A DNA stretch of 45,757 nt. Source: Halorubrum distributum JCM 10118 (GTDB lineage: Archaea; Halobacteriota; Halobacteria; Halobacteriales; Haloferacaceae). The position numbers and the translations under genes were made by a program. This document shows, piece after piece, positions 24,505-35,627 of this stretch (within the stretch, counting starts at the first letter, position 1; every line of letters begins with the position of its first letter). The notes below the pieces were generated by a model, which ran no database searches, was not told where the DNA came from, and saw nothing but the letters and a program-made list of their open reading frames with translations. The stretch is from the NCBI RefSeq assembly GCF_000337335.1, contig NZ_AOJN01000061.1, forward strand, positions 1-45,757, read 5' to 3'.

Positions 24505-25677
24505 TTAGTTCCCGGTCCAGCGCAGGATGGCGAGCGTCCCCTCGAAGAGGGCGATCATCGTCAGCGTCACGATGATCGGCGCCATGCCGGTCGGGTCGGG
24601 GCTAAAGAGGAACGCGATCCCGAGGAACGACCCCCAGAAGATCAGCCGCTTCGCCTCCAGCCACTGCCGGGTGACGAGGTTCATCATGATCGCGAGCATA
24701 ATGAAAAGCGGGATCTGGAACACGATCGCCATGAACGCGAGCATGATGACGATCAGGTTGAACGTCTCCGCGAGCCCGAAGGCGATCGTCGCCGCGTCGG
24801 CGGTGTAGGTGGTGAAGTACGAGAAGATCGCGGGCAACACGAGGAAGTGTGCGAACGCGATCCCGATGCCACCTAAGACGAGGCTCGTCGGCACCGCGGC
24901 GAGGTAGTAGCGCCGCTCGGTCTGGTACAGCCCCGGCCGCATGAACCGGTACGTCTCGTAGACGAACGCCGGGAGCCCGACCACGACGCCCGCGAGGCCG
25001 GCGACCTTCAGCCGGGTGAGCGGGAGTTCGAGCGGGCCGTACAGCCGCGGGCGGTTCTCCATCGGCGCCGGGATGTGGTAGCTCCAGAAGTAGTTGATCA
25101 GCTCCGTCGACTCGGTGACGACGACGAGGGTGGCGAGGCCGCCGATGAGGAAGACGACCGCCAGCCGGCGCATCATCTCCTCGATGTGGGCCGCCAGCGG
25201 CATCTCCTCGTCCGTCTCGGGGCCCTCGATCCCGTCGAAGGGCTCGTCGTCCTCGGTCGCCGGCACGCCGGCGGTCGCGGGGTCCGCGGCGTCGGCGGTC
25301 GTCGCCGGGGCGCCGCCGTCGCCGGCGGCCTCGGTGCCCGCGCCCGCGGCGTCGTCGACCGACCCCTGGTCGCTCTCGCTCTCGTCGTCGAGGGCGTCCG
25401 ACCGACCGGCGTCCTCGGCCTCGACCACCTCGTCCGGGTCCGAGAGCGTCTCCGGCCGCTCGTCGGCGGACTCGTCCGCGTCGCTCTCGGCCGACCCCAC
25501 CTCGGGCTCGACTTCCGCGGTCACCTCGGACTCGACGCTCTCGGACGCCGGCGAGTCGTCGGGTTCGTCGGCCTCGGACCCCCCGTCGACGGCGCCGTCG
25601 CTTCCGGGTTCGGCCTCGTCGGTCGACCCGTCAGCGGCGGCCGAGTCGTCGTCGCGCGACCGGTCCGAGTCGTCCAT
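24505..25677 (-). CDS. tatC1: Sec-independent translocase protein TatC with long acidic N-terminus
   Basis: TatC is the receptor of the twin-arginine translocase, which exports folded proteins. The 390-residue product has two parts: residues 1-165 are a low-complexity, very acidic Ser/Asp/Glu/Ala domain, and residues about 165-390 are a six-span TatC unit. The TatC part begins MPLAAHIEEMMRRLAVVF, contains the conserved LYGPLELPLTRLKVAGL and RRYYLAAVPTS, and has FLFSPDP before the last span. The acidic domain is far longer than in typical TatC and may be intrinsically disordered on the cytoplasmic side (inference). Transcription diverges from the double TatC gene across a mirrored promoter pair. 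TatC is essential in haloarchaea, where most exported proteins use Tat. Confidence 0.93.
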   Translation of the reverse strand: MDDSDRSRDDDSAAADGSTDEAEPGSDGAVDGGSEADEPDDSPASESVESEVTAEVEPEVGSAESDADESADERPETLSDPDEVVEAEDAGRSDALDDESESDQGSVDDAAGAGTEAAGDGGAPATTADAADPATAGVPATEDDEPFDGIEGPETDEEMPLAAHIEEMMRRLAVVFLIGGLATLVVVTESTELINYFWSYHIPAPMENRPRLYGPLELPLTRLKVAGLAGVVVGLPAFVYETYRFMRPGLYQTERRYYLAAVPTSLVLGGIGIAFAHFLVLPAIFSYFTTYTADAATIAFGLAETFNLIVIMLAFMAIVFQIPLFIMLAIMMNLVTRQWLEAKRLIFWGSFLGIAFLFSPDPTGMAPIIVTLTMIALFEGTLAILRWTGN

Positions 25678-25701
25678 TCAGTTGCCCTACGCGACCGGGC
25701 G

Positions 25702-25836
25702 GTTATCAACCTTTTCGGATAGCGGCGCCGCGCGGGGTCGATCGGCCCCGTTCGCCGGCGTGTCCGGGAGCGTCGTCGGCCGGATCGGCGGGGAGCGTCG
25801 GCGGCGGGAGCGCCCGCGGTCGAAAAGGTTGATAAC
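25702..25836. promoter_or_regulatory. Divergent mirrored promoters of tatC1 and tatC2
   Basis: GTTATCAACCTTTTCG at 25702-25717 and its exact reverse complement CGAAAAGGTTGATAAC at 25821-25836 point outward. Each contains a TTGATAA TATA-like box and an upstream CGAAAAG element in BRE position. The boxes are about 26-29 bases from the two ATGs (25677 and 25859), so both mRNAs should be leaderless. The identity suggests matched expression of the two TatC subunits, or a common activator site. The 103 bases between are GC-rich. Confidence 0.7.
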
Positions 25837-25858
25837 GGCGACGGCCTTCGCCCTCCGT

Positions 25859-28087
25859 ATGGCGAGCGCCCTCGACGAGGACACCCAACGGTCGATCGCG
25901 GAGGGCCAAGAGACGGCGAAGGCGTTCCTTCGGTCGATCCAGAAGGACCTCCAGAAGGTGTTCGTCGTCTTCCTGATCGGTTTCCTCGCGACGTTCTGGG
26001 CGCTCCGGACGTACATCTGGGACCGGCTCCGGGAGGTGACGGAGTCGAACATGAGCGCCGCCGTCGCCGAGGAGGCGGACATCATCGCGACGACCCCGTT
26101 CGAGGTGATCCTCCTCCAGGCGAAGATCGGGCTGATCGTCGGCGCGATCGTCGCGATCCCGCCGCTGATCTACGTCACCCGCGACGAGCTCCGCGCCCGC
26201 GGCATGTGGCCGAAGTCGCCGATCGCCCGCTGGAAGCTCGCGCTGCTCGGGCTGCTCGGCGCCGGCCTGTTCTCCGCCGGCGTCGCCTACGGCGTGTTGG
26301 CCTTCTTCCCGCTGATGTTCGGCTTCCTCGCGGAGTTCGGCCTCGAGGCCGACATCCAGCCGACCTACGGGATCGTGATGTGGACCGAGTTCATCGTCTT
26401 CCTCTCGCTCTCCTTCGGGCTCGCCGGGCAGATGCCGATGGTGATCACCGGCCTCTCGTACGCCGAGATCGTCCCGTACGAGACGTTCCGCGACAAGTGG
26501 CGCTACGCGGTCGTCGCCATCTTCGTGTTTGGCGCCGTCTTCTCCCCGCCGGACCCGTTCACCCAGCTGCTGTGGGCGTTCCCGCTGGTCGCGCTGTACG
26601 GCTTCAGCCTCTACCTCGCGAAGCTCGTCGTCACGGCGAAGCGGAGCTCAGACCGGATCGACGTGCTCGGCGCGGTCCGAAACCACTGGAACGTCGTCGG
26701 GGGCGCGACCGTCCTCGGCGGCGCGGTCGTGTACGGCTTCTACGAGTACGGCGGCCGGACCGCGTTCAACGACCTCCTGCGGCTCGCGGGGAGCACCCGG
26801 CGCTTCCTCGCGCCGGGCGAGGGGCTCGGCCTCGACCCCGCGACCGCGCTCGGGATCTACGCCGCGCTGTGGGCGCTGGCGTTCGCCGCGGTCGCGACGC
26901 TGTGGGCGGTGTACACCGACCTCGACACGGCGAGCGCGGGCTACCAGTACGGCGACCCGACCGCCATCGACGTGGGCGAGCTCGACGCCGCGGGCGTCCG
27001 AGCGGCCCCCGCGGACGCGTTCGCCCAGATGGAGGAGGAGGAGTCGCTCGCGCTGGCGCAGGCCGCGATCGACGACGACGACCCGGAGAAGGCGCAGGCG
27101 ATCCTCGACCGCTTCGACGAGGTGAACGAGGGGAGCGACGGCGAGGGGGGCGACGCGGACGGCGACACGAGCGACGCCGGAAGCGCTGGCGGCGACGGCG
27201 ACGCCGGCGGGGACGGATTGGTCGGCTCCGTCCAGAACCGGACCTCGCGCGCGAGCTCGACGTTCCTCGCCGAGCTCACGGACGGCGAGGAGGAGGCGGC
27301 CGAGGACGACATCGGCGGCTACTACACGGACCTCAAGTTCATCTTCGACTCGCTGCGCACGCGGTCGTTCCGGATCGTCGCGGTGTTCGGCGCCGTGATG
27401 GCGGCCGCGTTCACGTGGCTGTACCTCGGCGGGCTCGGCACCGTCCGCGGCGACCTCGAGCGGCGCGTGCCCGCGGAGATCGAGGGCGGGATCAACATCA
27501 TCACCCTCCACCCGGTCGAGGCGCTCATCTTCATGGTGAAGTTCTCGGTGATGCTCGGGATCTTCGCCGCGTTCCCGGTGGCCCTCTACTACGCGTGGCC
27601 CGCGCTGCGCGAGCGCGGCTTCGTCGCCGGGCGGCTCTACCAGGTGTACCTGTGGGCGGGCGCGCTCGGCGCCGGCATGATCGGCGGCTTCGCGCTCGGC
27701 TACACGACCATCGCGCCGGGGCTCATCGGCTGGCTCGTCACCGACGCCCGCCTCGCCGACATGGTGATCACCTACCAGGTGAGCGACTTCCTCTGGCTCG
27801 TCATCTACACCACGATCGGGATCGGCTTCCTCGCCGACATCCCGATCGCGATGGTGCTGCTGAACAACGCGGGCGTCCCGTACCGCGTGTTCCGCGCACG
27901 CTGGCGCGAGGTGACGATCGGGATCCTGCTCGTCGCGGCCGTGTTCACCCCCGCCGACGTGATCACGATGTTCCTCGCGACGATTCCGCTGATGCTGGCG
28001 TACGGCGTCGGGATTGGCGTCCTCTTCCTCGTCACCTTCGGGGGGCGCCGCGACCTCTCGCCGCCCGCGGAGTTCGTCGGGGAGTGA
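25859..28087 (+). CDS. tatC2: Double TatC fusion protein (TatCt), twin-arginine translocase
   Basis: A haloarchaeal TatCt: two TatC units in one chain, giving about 14 membrane spans. The 742-residue product has unit 1 at about 20-270 (VFVVFLIGFLATFWALRTYI, then FSPPDP), two extra spans near 280-350, and a long acidic linker at about 375-470 (ending QNRTSRASSTFLAEL). Unit 2 is at about 485-735 (FRIVAVFGAVMAAAFTWLYL, then the YQVSDFLWLVIYTTIGIGFL span and FTPADVITMFLATIP). The frame is open far upstream in antisense to tatC1, but ATG at 25859 lies 26 bases behind the TATA-like box and is the family start. A 23-bp tandem duplication spans the stop codon (28081-28126). Confidence 0.94.
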   Translation: MASALDEDTQRSIAEGQETAKAFLRSIQKDLQKVFVVFLIGFLATFWALRTYIWDRLREVTESNMSAAVAEEADIIATTPFEVILLQAKIGLIVGAIVAIPPLIYVTRDELRARGMWPKSPIARWKLALLGLLGAGLFSAGVAYGVLAFFPLMFGFLAEFGLEADIQPTYGIVMWTEFIVFLSLSFGLAGQMPMVITGLSYAEIVPYETFRDKWRYAVVAIFVFGAVFSPPDPFTQLLWAFPLVALYGFSLYLAKLVVTAKRSSDRIDVLGAVRNHWNVVGGATVLGGAVVYGFYEYGGRTAFNDLLRLAGSTRRFLAPGEGLGLDPATALGIYAALWALAFAAVATLWAVYTDLDTASAGYQYGDPTAIDVGELDAAGVRAAPADAFAQMEEEESLALAQAAIDDDDPEKAQAILDRFDEVNEGSDGEGGDADGDTSDAGSAGGDGDAGGDGLVGSVQNRTSRASSTFLAELTDGEEEAAEDDIGGYYTDLKFIFDSLRTRSFRIVAVFGAVMAAAFTWLYLGGLGTVRGDLERRVPAEIEGGINIITLHPVEALIFMVKFSVMLGIFAAFPVALYYAWPALRERGFVAGRLYQVYLWAGALGAGMIGGFALGYTTIAPGLIGWLVTDARLADMVITYQVSDFLWLVIYTTIGIGFLADIPIAMVLLNNAGVPYRVFRARWREVTIGILLVAAVFTPADVITMFLATIPLMLAYGVGIGVLFLVTFGGRRDLSPPAEFVGE

Positions 28088-28126
28088 GCCCCGCGCTCGA
28101 CGCGGAGTGAGCCCCGCGCTCGACGC
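28081..28126. repeat. Perfect 23-bp tandem duplication across the tatC2 stop
   Basis: GGAGTGAGCCCCGCGCTCGA plus CGC occurs twice back to back (28081-28103 and 28104-28126). The first copy contains the TGA stop of tatC2 (28085-28087); the second is intergenic. This looks like a recent slippage or replication duplication. Confidence 0.9.
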
Positions 28127-28204
28127 GGCCGACGGCGGGAACGGCCCCTCGCGGCCCCCGCGACCGACGACTATTCCCGCGCGCGCCCGCAACGGAGGAG
28201 TGAA

Positions 28205-31156
<2,952 letters not shown>

Positions 31157-31227
31157 GGCGGGAGCGCTCCGGTGGGGTTCCGCGCCTCGGATCGAACGGA
31201 GACGAAACTGAGATTTCCCGTCGTCGA

Positions 31228-31250
31228 GCGATACCGAGAGGAGGTATCGC
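31228..31250. terminator. Hairpin after uvrA (possible terminator or processing site)
   Basis: GCGATACC (31228-31235) and GGTATCGC (31243-31250) form a perfect 8-bp stem with a 7-base loop, 72 bases after the uvrA stop. No T-run follows, so terminator function is uncertain. A TATTTAAATAG element follows at about 31272-31282, just before the repeat element. Confidence 0.3.
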
Positions 31251-31304
31251 AGATCGTCGGTCGCGATGTCGTATTTAAATAGCCGTGGACGACGGCGACG
31301 AGCG

Positions 31305-31628
31305 CTTATAAAAAGAAAGTGCGGTGGCGCGCCTGCGAGCGGCCGCCACCGGCGGCCGCGAGCCAGCCCGCGAGGGACGCCGCGAACGCCCGGAGGGCGT
31401 GAGCGGCGAGGCTGGGGAGGCGTGAGGCTGCGGTGCTGTGCGGTGTGGGGAGGGACTTAGAGGGGCAGCCGTCGAGGGCGGTGTAGGCGACGTAAGCACC
31501 GGAATGAGGGAGCGAAGCGAGCGAATGAGGAGCGCAGCGAGCGAATGAGGAGCGCAGCGAGCGTACACCGCCCTCGACGGCTGGGGCTTTGGAAGCCCTC
31601 ACCGCAGTAGCATCGATTACTTATAAAC
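31305..31628 (+). repeat. Structured ~320-bp element, copy 2 (putative non-coding RNA)
   Basis: Left box CTTATAAAA (31305-31313), right box ACTTATAAAC (31619-31628, repeated at 31653-31662). P1 is a 9-bp stem, 31339-31347 with 31351-31359. P2 is CGCCGC 31378-31383 with GCGGCG 31403-31408, an inner ACGCCC 31386-31391 with GGGCGT 31395-31400, and GA/GA between them. P3 is a perfect 20-bp stem, 31466-31485 with 31564-31583. In the outer P3 extension CAAAG of copy 1 has become TAGAG, which still pairs with CTTTG through G-U pairs. The P3 apical part is enlarged by a 20-bp tandem repeat (31511-31563, about 2.6 units of AGCGCAGCGAGCGAATGAGG). The element lies in a 598-base gap between uvrA and a convergent gene. 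Confidence 0.85.
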
Positions 31629-31754
31629 AACCGACGGCAACGTCGAGATTCCACTTATAAACTGCCCACTAAAGATGTACTACACCTACTCCCGCTATCG
31701 ACCGTCGCGATCACTATAAGAAGCGAACGAAGCCGAGAGGTCACCTGCCGAGGG

Positions 31755-32003
31755 TCACCCCGCAGTCGGGCGACGACCGGACGATCCGGTCGCGCTCGCA
31801 ACGACGAGGAGCGCGATCAGGTCGGCCGTGAGCGCCGCGACCGCGCCGAAGCGGAACAGGACCAACAGTCCGAGCACCGCGACCGCGAGCCCGACCGCGG
31901 CGCGACGAGCGCGGTCGGTGGTCGAAAGCAAGCGGGACACCTGAGCGCCGACGCCGACCTGCGCCGCGAAGAGGAGGACGCCGAACGGGGACACGGCTGG
32001 CAT
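31755..32003 (-). CDS. Small membrane protein of unknown function
   Basis: An 82-residue hydrophobic protein with about three membrane segments: roughly 5-23, 33-50 and 53-70. The basic connection STTDRARRA lies between the first and second. The tail is short and polar (GSSGRRPTAG). The composition, with Ala, Val and Leu helices, is that of a real membrane protein, while overlapping frames are Arg/Pro/Ser-rich. The ATG at 32003 has no strong ribosome-binding site. It is divergent from the RidA gene and convergent with the repeat element. I do not recognise a family. Confidence 0.6.
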   Translation of the reverse strand: MPAVSPFGVLLFAAQVGVGAQVSRLLSTTDRARRAAVGLAVAVLGLLVLFRFGAVAALTADLIALLVVASATGSSGRRPTAG

Positions 32004-32120
32004 ACGGCTCGATTCCGACCGAGCCAGTATGAATATGTCGGCGGAACGAAGAGCGCCGGAGCGGCCGGGGCGACCCCCGCGACCCGTATCTTGATACCGC
32101 GGCGCGCCGTCGCCCCGGTC

Positions 32121-32501
32121 ATGCGAGAGATCACGACGGACGACGTGCCGGAGGCCCTCGGCCCGTACTCACAGGGGATCGTCTCCGGCGACACGGTCCA
32201 CGTCTCGGGGAAGACGGGCGTGGACCCCGACACCGGCGAGGCCCCCGAGTCGGTCGCCGAACAGACGACGCAGACGCTCGAGAACGTCGCCGCGATCTTG
32301 GAGGCCGCCGGGACGACCCCGGACGCGATCGTGTCGGCGACCATCTACCTCACGGACATGGACGACTACGACGCGGTGAACGAGGCGTACCGGTCGTTCC
32401 TCTCGGAACCGTACCCGGCGCGGACCTGCGTCGAGGTATCTCGACTTCCGGCGCCGCTCGACGTGGAGATCACAGTCACGGCGGAGCTCGACGGCGACTG
32501 A
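32121..32501 (+). CDS. ridA: RidA-family reactive imine/enamine deaminase
   Basis: RidA proteins hydrolyse reactive 2-aminoacrylate and other enamines released by PLP enzymes, giving keto acids. The 126-residue product has the family length and hallmarks: GPYSQGIVSGDTVHVSGKTG (14-33), the LENVAAILEAAGTTPDAIV helix and the catalytic-arginine segment YPARTCVEVSRLP. The frame opens 10 codons earlier, but ATG at 32121 gives the family N-terminus. A CTTGATACC element about 27 bases upstream, within the small palindrome GTATCTTGATAC, suggests a leaderless transcript. It is a stand-alone gene; the many PLP enzymes in the window (argD, hemL) could supply its substrates, but that is inference. Confidence 0.92.
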   Translation: MREITTDDVPEALGPYSQGIVSGDTVHVSGKTGVDPDTGEAPESVAEQTTQTLENVAAILEAAGTTPDAIVSATIYLTDMDDYDAVNEAYRSFLSEPYPARTCVEVSRLPAPLDVEITVTAELDGD

Positions 32502-32573
32502 GCGGCATCTGCGGGCCGTTTCGGGGCGAAATTGGGAAAAGAATTTTTACTTGTTACTCCTTCCCACACGCTC

Positions 32574-33431
32574 ATGGAACGACGGTCGTTCCTCTCTGCG
32601 GGCGGCGCAGCGGTCCTCGCGCTCGCGGCCGGACGCTCCTCCACCGCCGGCGACGCCGGCAGTCCCGCGACGGCGGTCGAGGCGTACTACCGGCGGGCGA
32701 GCGCGAGCGAAGACGCGGAGGCGTTCGCGGCGGACGTGACGGCCCTCGCACACCCCTTCTCTCCCCTGTCGCGCATCGCCGAGGACGTCCCGATGGCGTT
32801 CGACGCGGTCATCAGGCAGGAGCTCTCGGACGCCGCGGTCGTCGGCGAGGACATCTCGGCCGACGAGATCCGGTCGATTTCGGGGTTCCTCGCGGCCTCG
32901 CTGACGGACGAGGAGATCGAGTCGATCGCGGCGGAGAACGCGGTCGTCTCGGCGACCGTAATCGGCGGCGAGGGCGAGGAGGCCGAGTTCCGCTGGCTCG
33001 TCGCGACCGACGACGGCGAGTGGCGGCTCGTGTGGCCCGGCGAGCCGGAGGGGCCGGTGACGGTCGTCAGGGAGTACTACCGGCGGGCGGGCGCGGCCGA
33101 GAGTGCGGCGGCGTTCGCCGCCGACGTCGAGGCGCTCGCGCACCCCGCCTCCCCCTTGGGCGAGGTCGCGGCGGACGTGCCGGGCCTCTTCGACGGCGCG
33201 CGGGAGCAGGAGCTCGTCGCGGCCGAGGTCGTTGCGCGGGACGTGGACGCCGAGCGCGTCCGCGCAGTCTCCGACTTCTTCGGCGGGGCGGCGGACGGCG
33301 AGACGGTCGAGGCCGTCGCAGCGGAGAACGCTATCGTCTCGGTGACGGTCGCCGCCGACGACGGCGACGAGTTCGAGCTGGAGTGGCTCGTCGCGACCGA
33401 CGACGGCGAGTGGCGGCTCGTCTGGCTCTGA
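32574..33431 (+). CDS. Tat-exported protein with two tandem ~130-residue repeats, lipobox lost
   Basis: The 285-residue product starts with a twin-arginine signal MERRSFLSAGG followed by AAVLALAAG, so it should be exported folded. In haloarchaeal Tat lipoproteins the next residue is usually the lipobox Cys; here it is Arg21 (LAAGRSS), one base from Cys (CGC versus TGC). The mature part consists of two tandem repeats, about residues 34-154 and 164-285. They share YYRRA, AFAADV.ALAHP.SPL and the closing WLVATDDGEWRLVW. The fold resembles neither an enzyme nor a transporter I recognise; small repeats of this kind recall NTF2-like or secreted binding domains (weak inference). ATG at 32574 is preferred because it begins the signal. 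An AATTTTTAC box is about 30 bases upstream. Confidence 0.8.
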   Translation: MERRSFLSAGGAAVLALAAGRSSTAGDAGSPATAVEAYYRRASASEDAEAFAADVTALAHPFSPLSRIAEDVPMAFDAVIRQELSDAAVVGEDISADEIRSISGFLAASLTDEEIESIAAENAVVSATVIGGEGEEAEFRWLVATDDGEWRLVWPGEPEGPVTVVREYYRRAGAAESAAAFAADVEALAHPASPLGEVAADVPGLFDGAREQELVAAEVVARDVDAERVRAVSDFFGGAADGETVEAVAAENAIVSVTVAADDGDEFELEWLVATDDGEWRLVWL

Positions 33432-33455
33432 GACGCGCCGTCGACGAACCGCCGC

Positions 33456-35495
33456 TCAGAACTTCTCCAACAGGTCGCCGTAGAACTCGCCGCCGCGGTC
33501 GTCCGCGAGCTTCTCGACGATGAGCTCCGGCGTCGACCGCGCGAGGTGCCCCTTCTTCGGCGAGCGGTTCACCCGGAGTTCGCCGTCGACGAGCCCCGCG
33601 GCCTCGATGCCGTCGACCGCGACTTCGAAGTCGGCGGCGTCGCGGATCTCGCGGGCGAGGTGGGAGACGAAGACGGCGGTGGCGTCCTGGTCGTCGAGCG
33701 CCTCCAAGATGCCCGCGATGATCTTCGCGGAGGCGCCGGGCTCGGTGATGGATTCGAGCTCGTCGACGAGGACGAGCCGGCCGTCGGCGCCGTCGACGAG
33801 GTCGCCGAAGTCGCGCAGCGTCGCCTCGAACGCGCCCGCGTCGAGGGTCCCCTGCGACTTCGCGTAGTAGTGGATCTCCTCGAACCGCTCGACCGTGGCC
33901 GACTCGGCGGGCACGGGGAGCCCCATCTGCGCGAGGACGACGACGAGGGCGACCAGATCGAGCGTGGAGGTCTTCCCGCCGGAGTTGACCCCCGACAGGA
34001 GCGTCGCGCCGGAGACGGCGTAGTCGACGGGCTCGACCGCCGCGAAGTCGACGTCGAGCAGCGGGGACCGGCCGCCCTCGATGCGGAAGCCCGGATCTGA
34101 CGAGTCGGGGTCGACCACCTCGGGCATCGCGCAGTCGAAGTCGCGTGCGAACCGCGAAATCGCGAGCTCCACGTCGAGTTCCAACGCGTCGCGCACCAAC
34201 TGCTCGACCGGCTCGCGGAGGTCGCCGAGGTCGCTCGCGAGGTTGGCTTTCAGCTTCGCCGCGCGGCGGTCCCGGGCCGCGGAGAGCTCGGTCCGGAGCC
34301 GCGAGACGGCGCTCTCGTCGTGGTCGACCGGGAAGGATGGGTCGCCGCCGAAGACGCGCTCGGCCAGCTCCGCCTCCTCGGGCTCCAGGCGGAGCGCGTC
34401 GGCGAGGTGCTCGCGGGCGGCGTCGACCGCCGCGTCGTACTCGTCGGCCAGCTCGCGGTCCAGGAGGGAGTCGACGCGGGCGCCCTGCTCGACGAGGGAG
34501 AGGAAGTCGGTCCCCTCGATGGTGACGTCGCGCTCGCGGATCGCCTCGCGCAGGCGGTCGTCGGCGACGGACGCGGCGGTCGACACCGCGGCGTCGAGGT
34601 CGTCGACGGCGGCCGTCAGCCGGTCCAGCTCCGCGTCGCCGGCGATGGTGCCGTCGTCGTCGAGCCGCGAGAGCGCGTCGCGCAGGCGGTCGGTCTCGAC
34701 CGGGGGGTCGGTGCCGGCGTCGCTTTCGCCGTCGGGATCACCTCCCGAGACGGGGTCGCCGGCCGCCGCGGCCGCCTCGTGGACCGCCGCGGCCGCCTCC
34801 AGCCGCTCGCGGTTCTCGGCGAAGAACGCGAGCAGGCGCTCGGGGACGGTTTCGGCGGGGTTTTCGAGGGCGTCAGGCCGCACGCTCACGTCGCCCTCCA
34901 CGTCGAGGCCGGCGAACGACTCGTCCAAGACGATGACCGAGGCGTACGACCGGCCGAGCTCGGAGACGTCGCGCGCGTCCTCGACGGTCTCGACGGAGAG
35001 CTCCGGCACCTCGGCCTCGGCGCGAGCGAGCGTCTCGGCGTCGGCGGTGGCGAGGCAGCGGTCGCGGACGCGGACGGTCGGCGGGTCGGAGAGGGGCGCG
35101 CAGTCGGCGAGCGCCTCGCGGACCGCCGGGGCGGGCTCGCGGTCGGTCGCCTCGGCGGCGAACGCCTGCGCCTCCTCGATCCGCGAGGCCGACGCGCTCG
35201 GGTAGAACGTCTCCAGCCGCTTCGCCGCGTAGTCGGTGACGGTGCGCTCGCGCAGCAGGTCGATCGCCTCCCGGTACAGCTCGCGGGCGCGATCGGTGGC
35301 CAGCACGCGCCCGTCGTCGCCGTGGCGGCGGCGGATCGCCCCGCGGGCGATGCGGGCCGCGCGGGCCTCGTTGACGCCCGGCGCGCGGGCGATGGCGGCC
35401 ACGTCGCCGGACTCGACGGTCGCGGCCGGGTCGTCGAGCTCGCGTAAGGCCGCGGCCGTCTTGGCGCCGACGCCGGGGATCGCCTCCAGCTCCAT
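33456..35495 (-). CDS. MutS-family ATPase with N-terminal helix-hairpin-helix domain
   Basis: The 679-residue protein has an N-terminal HhH region (IPGVGAKTAAALRELDDP and ARAPGVNEARAARIA, within about 1-50), a long central helical and acidic part, and a C-terminal MutS-type ABC ATPase. The ATPase has Walker A GVNSGGKT at about 502-509, Walker B region GRLVLVDELESITEPG and a VSHLAREI switch. The mismatch-binding N-terminal domain of MutS1 is absent, so it belongs with archaeal MutS-related/MutS2-like proteins, whose roles probably lie in recombination intermediates rather than mismatch repair (family knowledge, uncertain). No Smr nuclease tail is visible, unlike MutS2. The ATG at 35495 starts with MELEAIPGVGAK. 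It diverges from larE. Confidence 0.85.
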   Translation of the reverse strand: MELEAIPGVGAKTAAALRELDDPAATVESGDVAAIARAPGVNEARAARIARGAIRRRHGDDGRVLATDRARELYREAIDLLRERTVTDYAAKRLETFYPSASASRIEEAQAFAAEATDREPAPAVREALADCAPLSDPPTVRVRDRCLATADAETLARAEAEVPELSVETVEDARDVSELGRSYASVIVLDESFAGLDVEGDVSVRPDALENPAETVPERLLAFFAENRERLEAAAAVHEAAAAAGDPVSGGDPDGESDAGTDPPVETDRLRDALSRLDDDGTIAGDAELDRLTAAVDDLDAAVSTAASVADDRLREAIRERDVTIEGTDFLSLVEQGARVDSLLDRELADEYDAAVDAAREHLADALRLEPEEAELAERVFGGDPSFPVDHDESAVSRLRTELSAARDRRAAKLKANLASDLGDLREPVEQLVRDALELDVELAISRFARDFDCAMPEVVDPDSSDPGFRIEGGRSPLLDVDFAAVEPVDYAVSGATLLSGVNSGGKTSTLDLVALVVVLAQMGLPVPAESATVERFEEIHYYAKSQGTLDAGAFEATLRDFGDLVDGADGRLVLVDELESITEPGASAKIIAGILEALDDQDATAVFVSHLAREIRDAADFEVAVDGIEAAGLVDGELRVNRSPKKGHLARSTPELIVEKLADDRGGEFYGDLLEKF

Positions 35496-35627
35496 CTACC
35501 CGCCGGTATCGCGGCAACGATGTAAAGCGTGCGGGTCGCTCCCGGGGTCCGCCGGTTCGGAAGCGCGGGACGACGGCGTCGGTTCCGCGTGCGACGGGCT
35601 TTTTCACGCCCGCCGCGAACGCCGGCC

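Noticed and set aside
31511-31563. Short tandem repeats as a CRISPR array
   Set aside because: Units are directly adjacent without spacers, and no cas genes are near.
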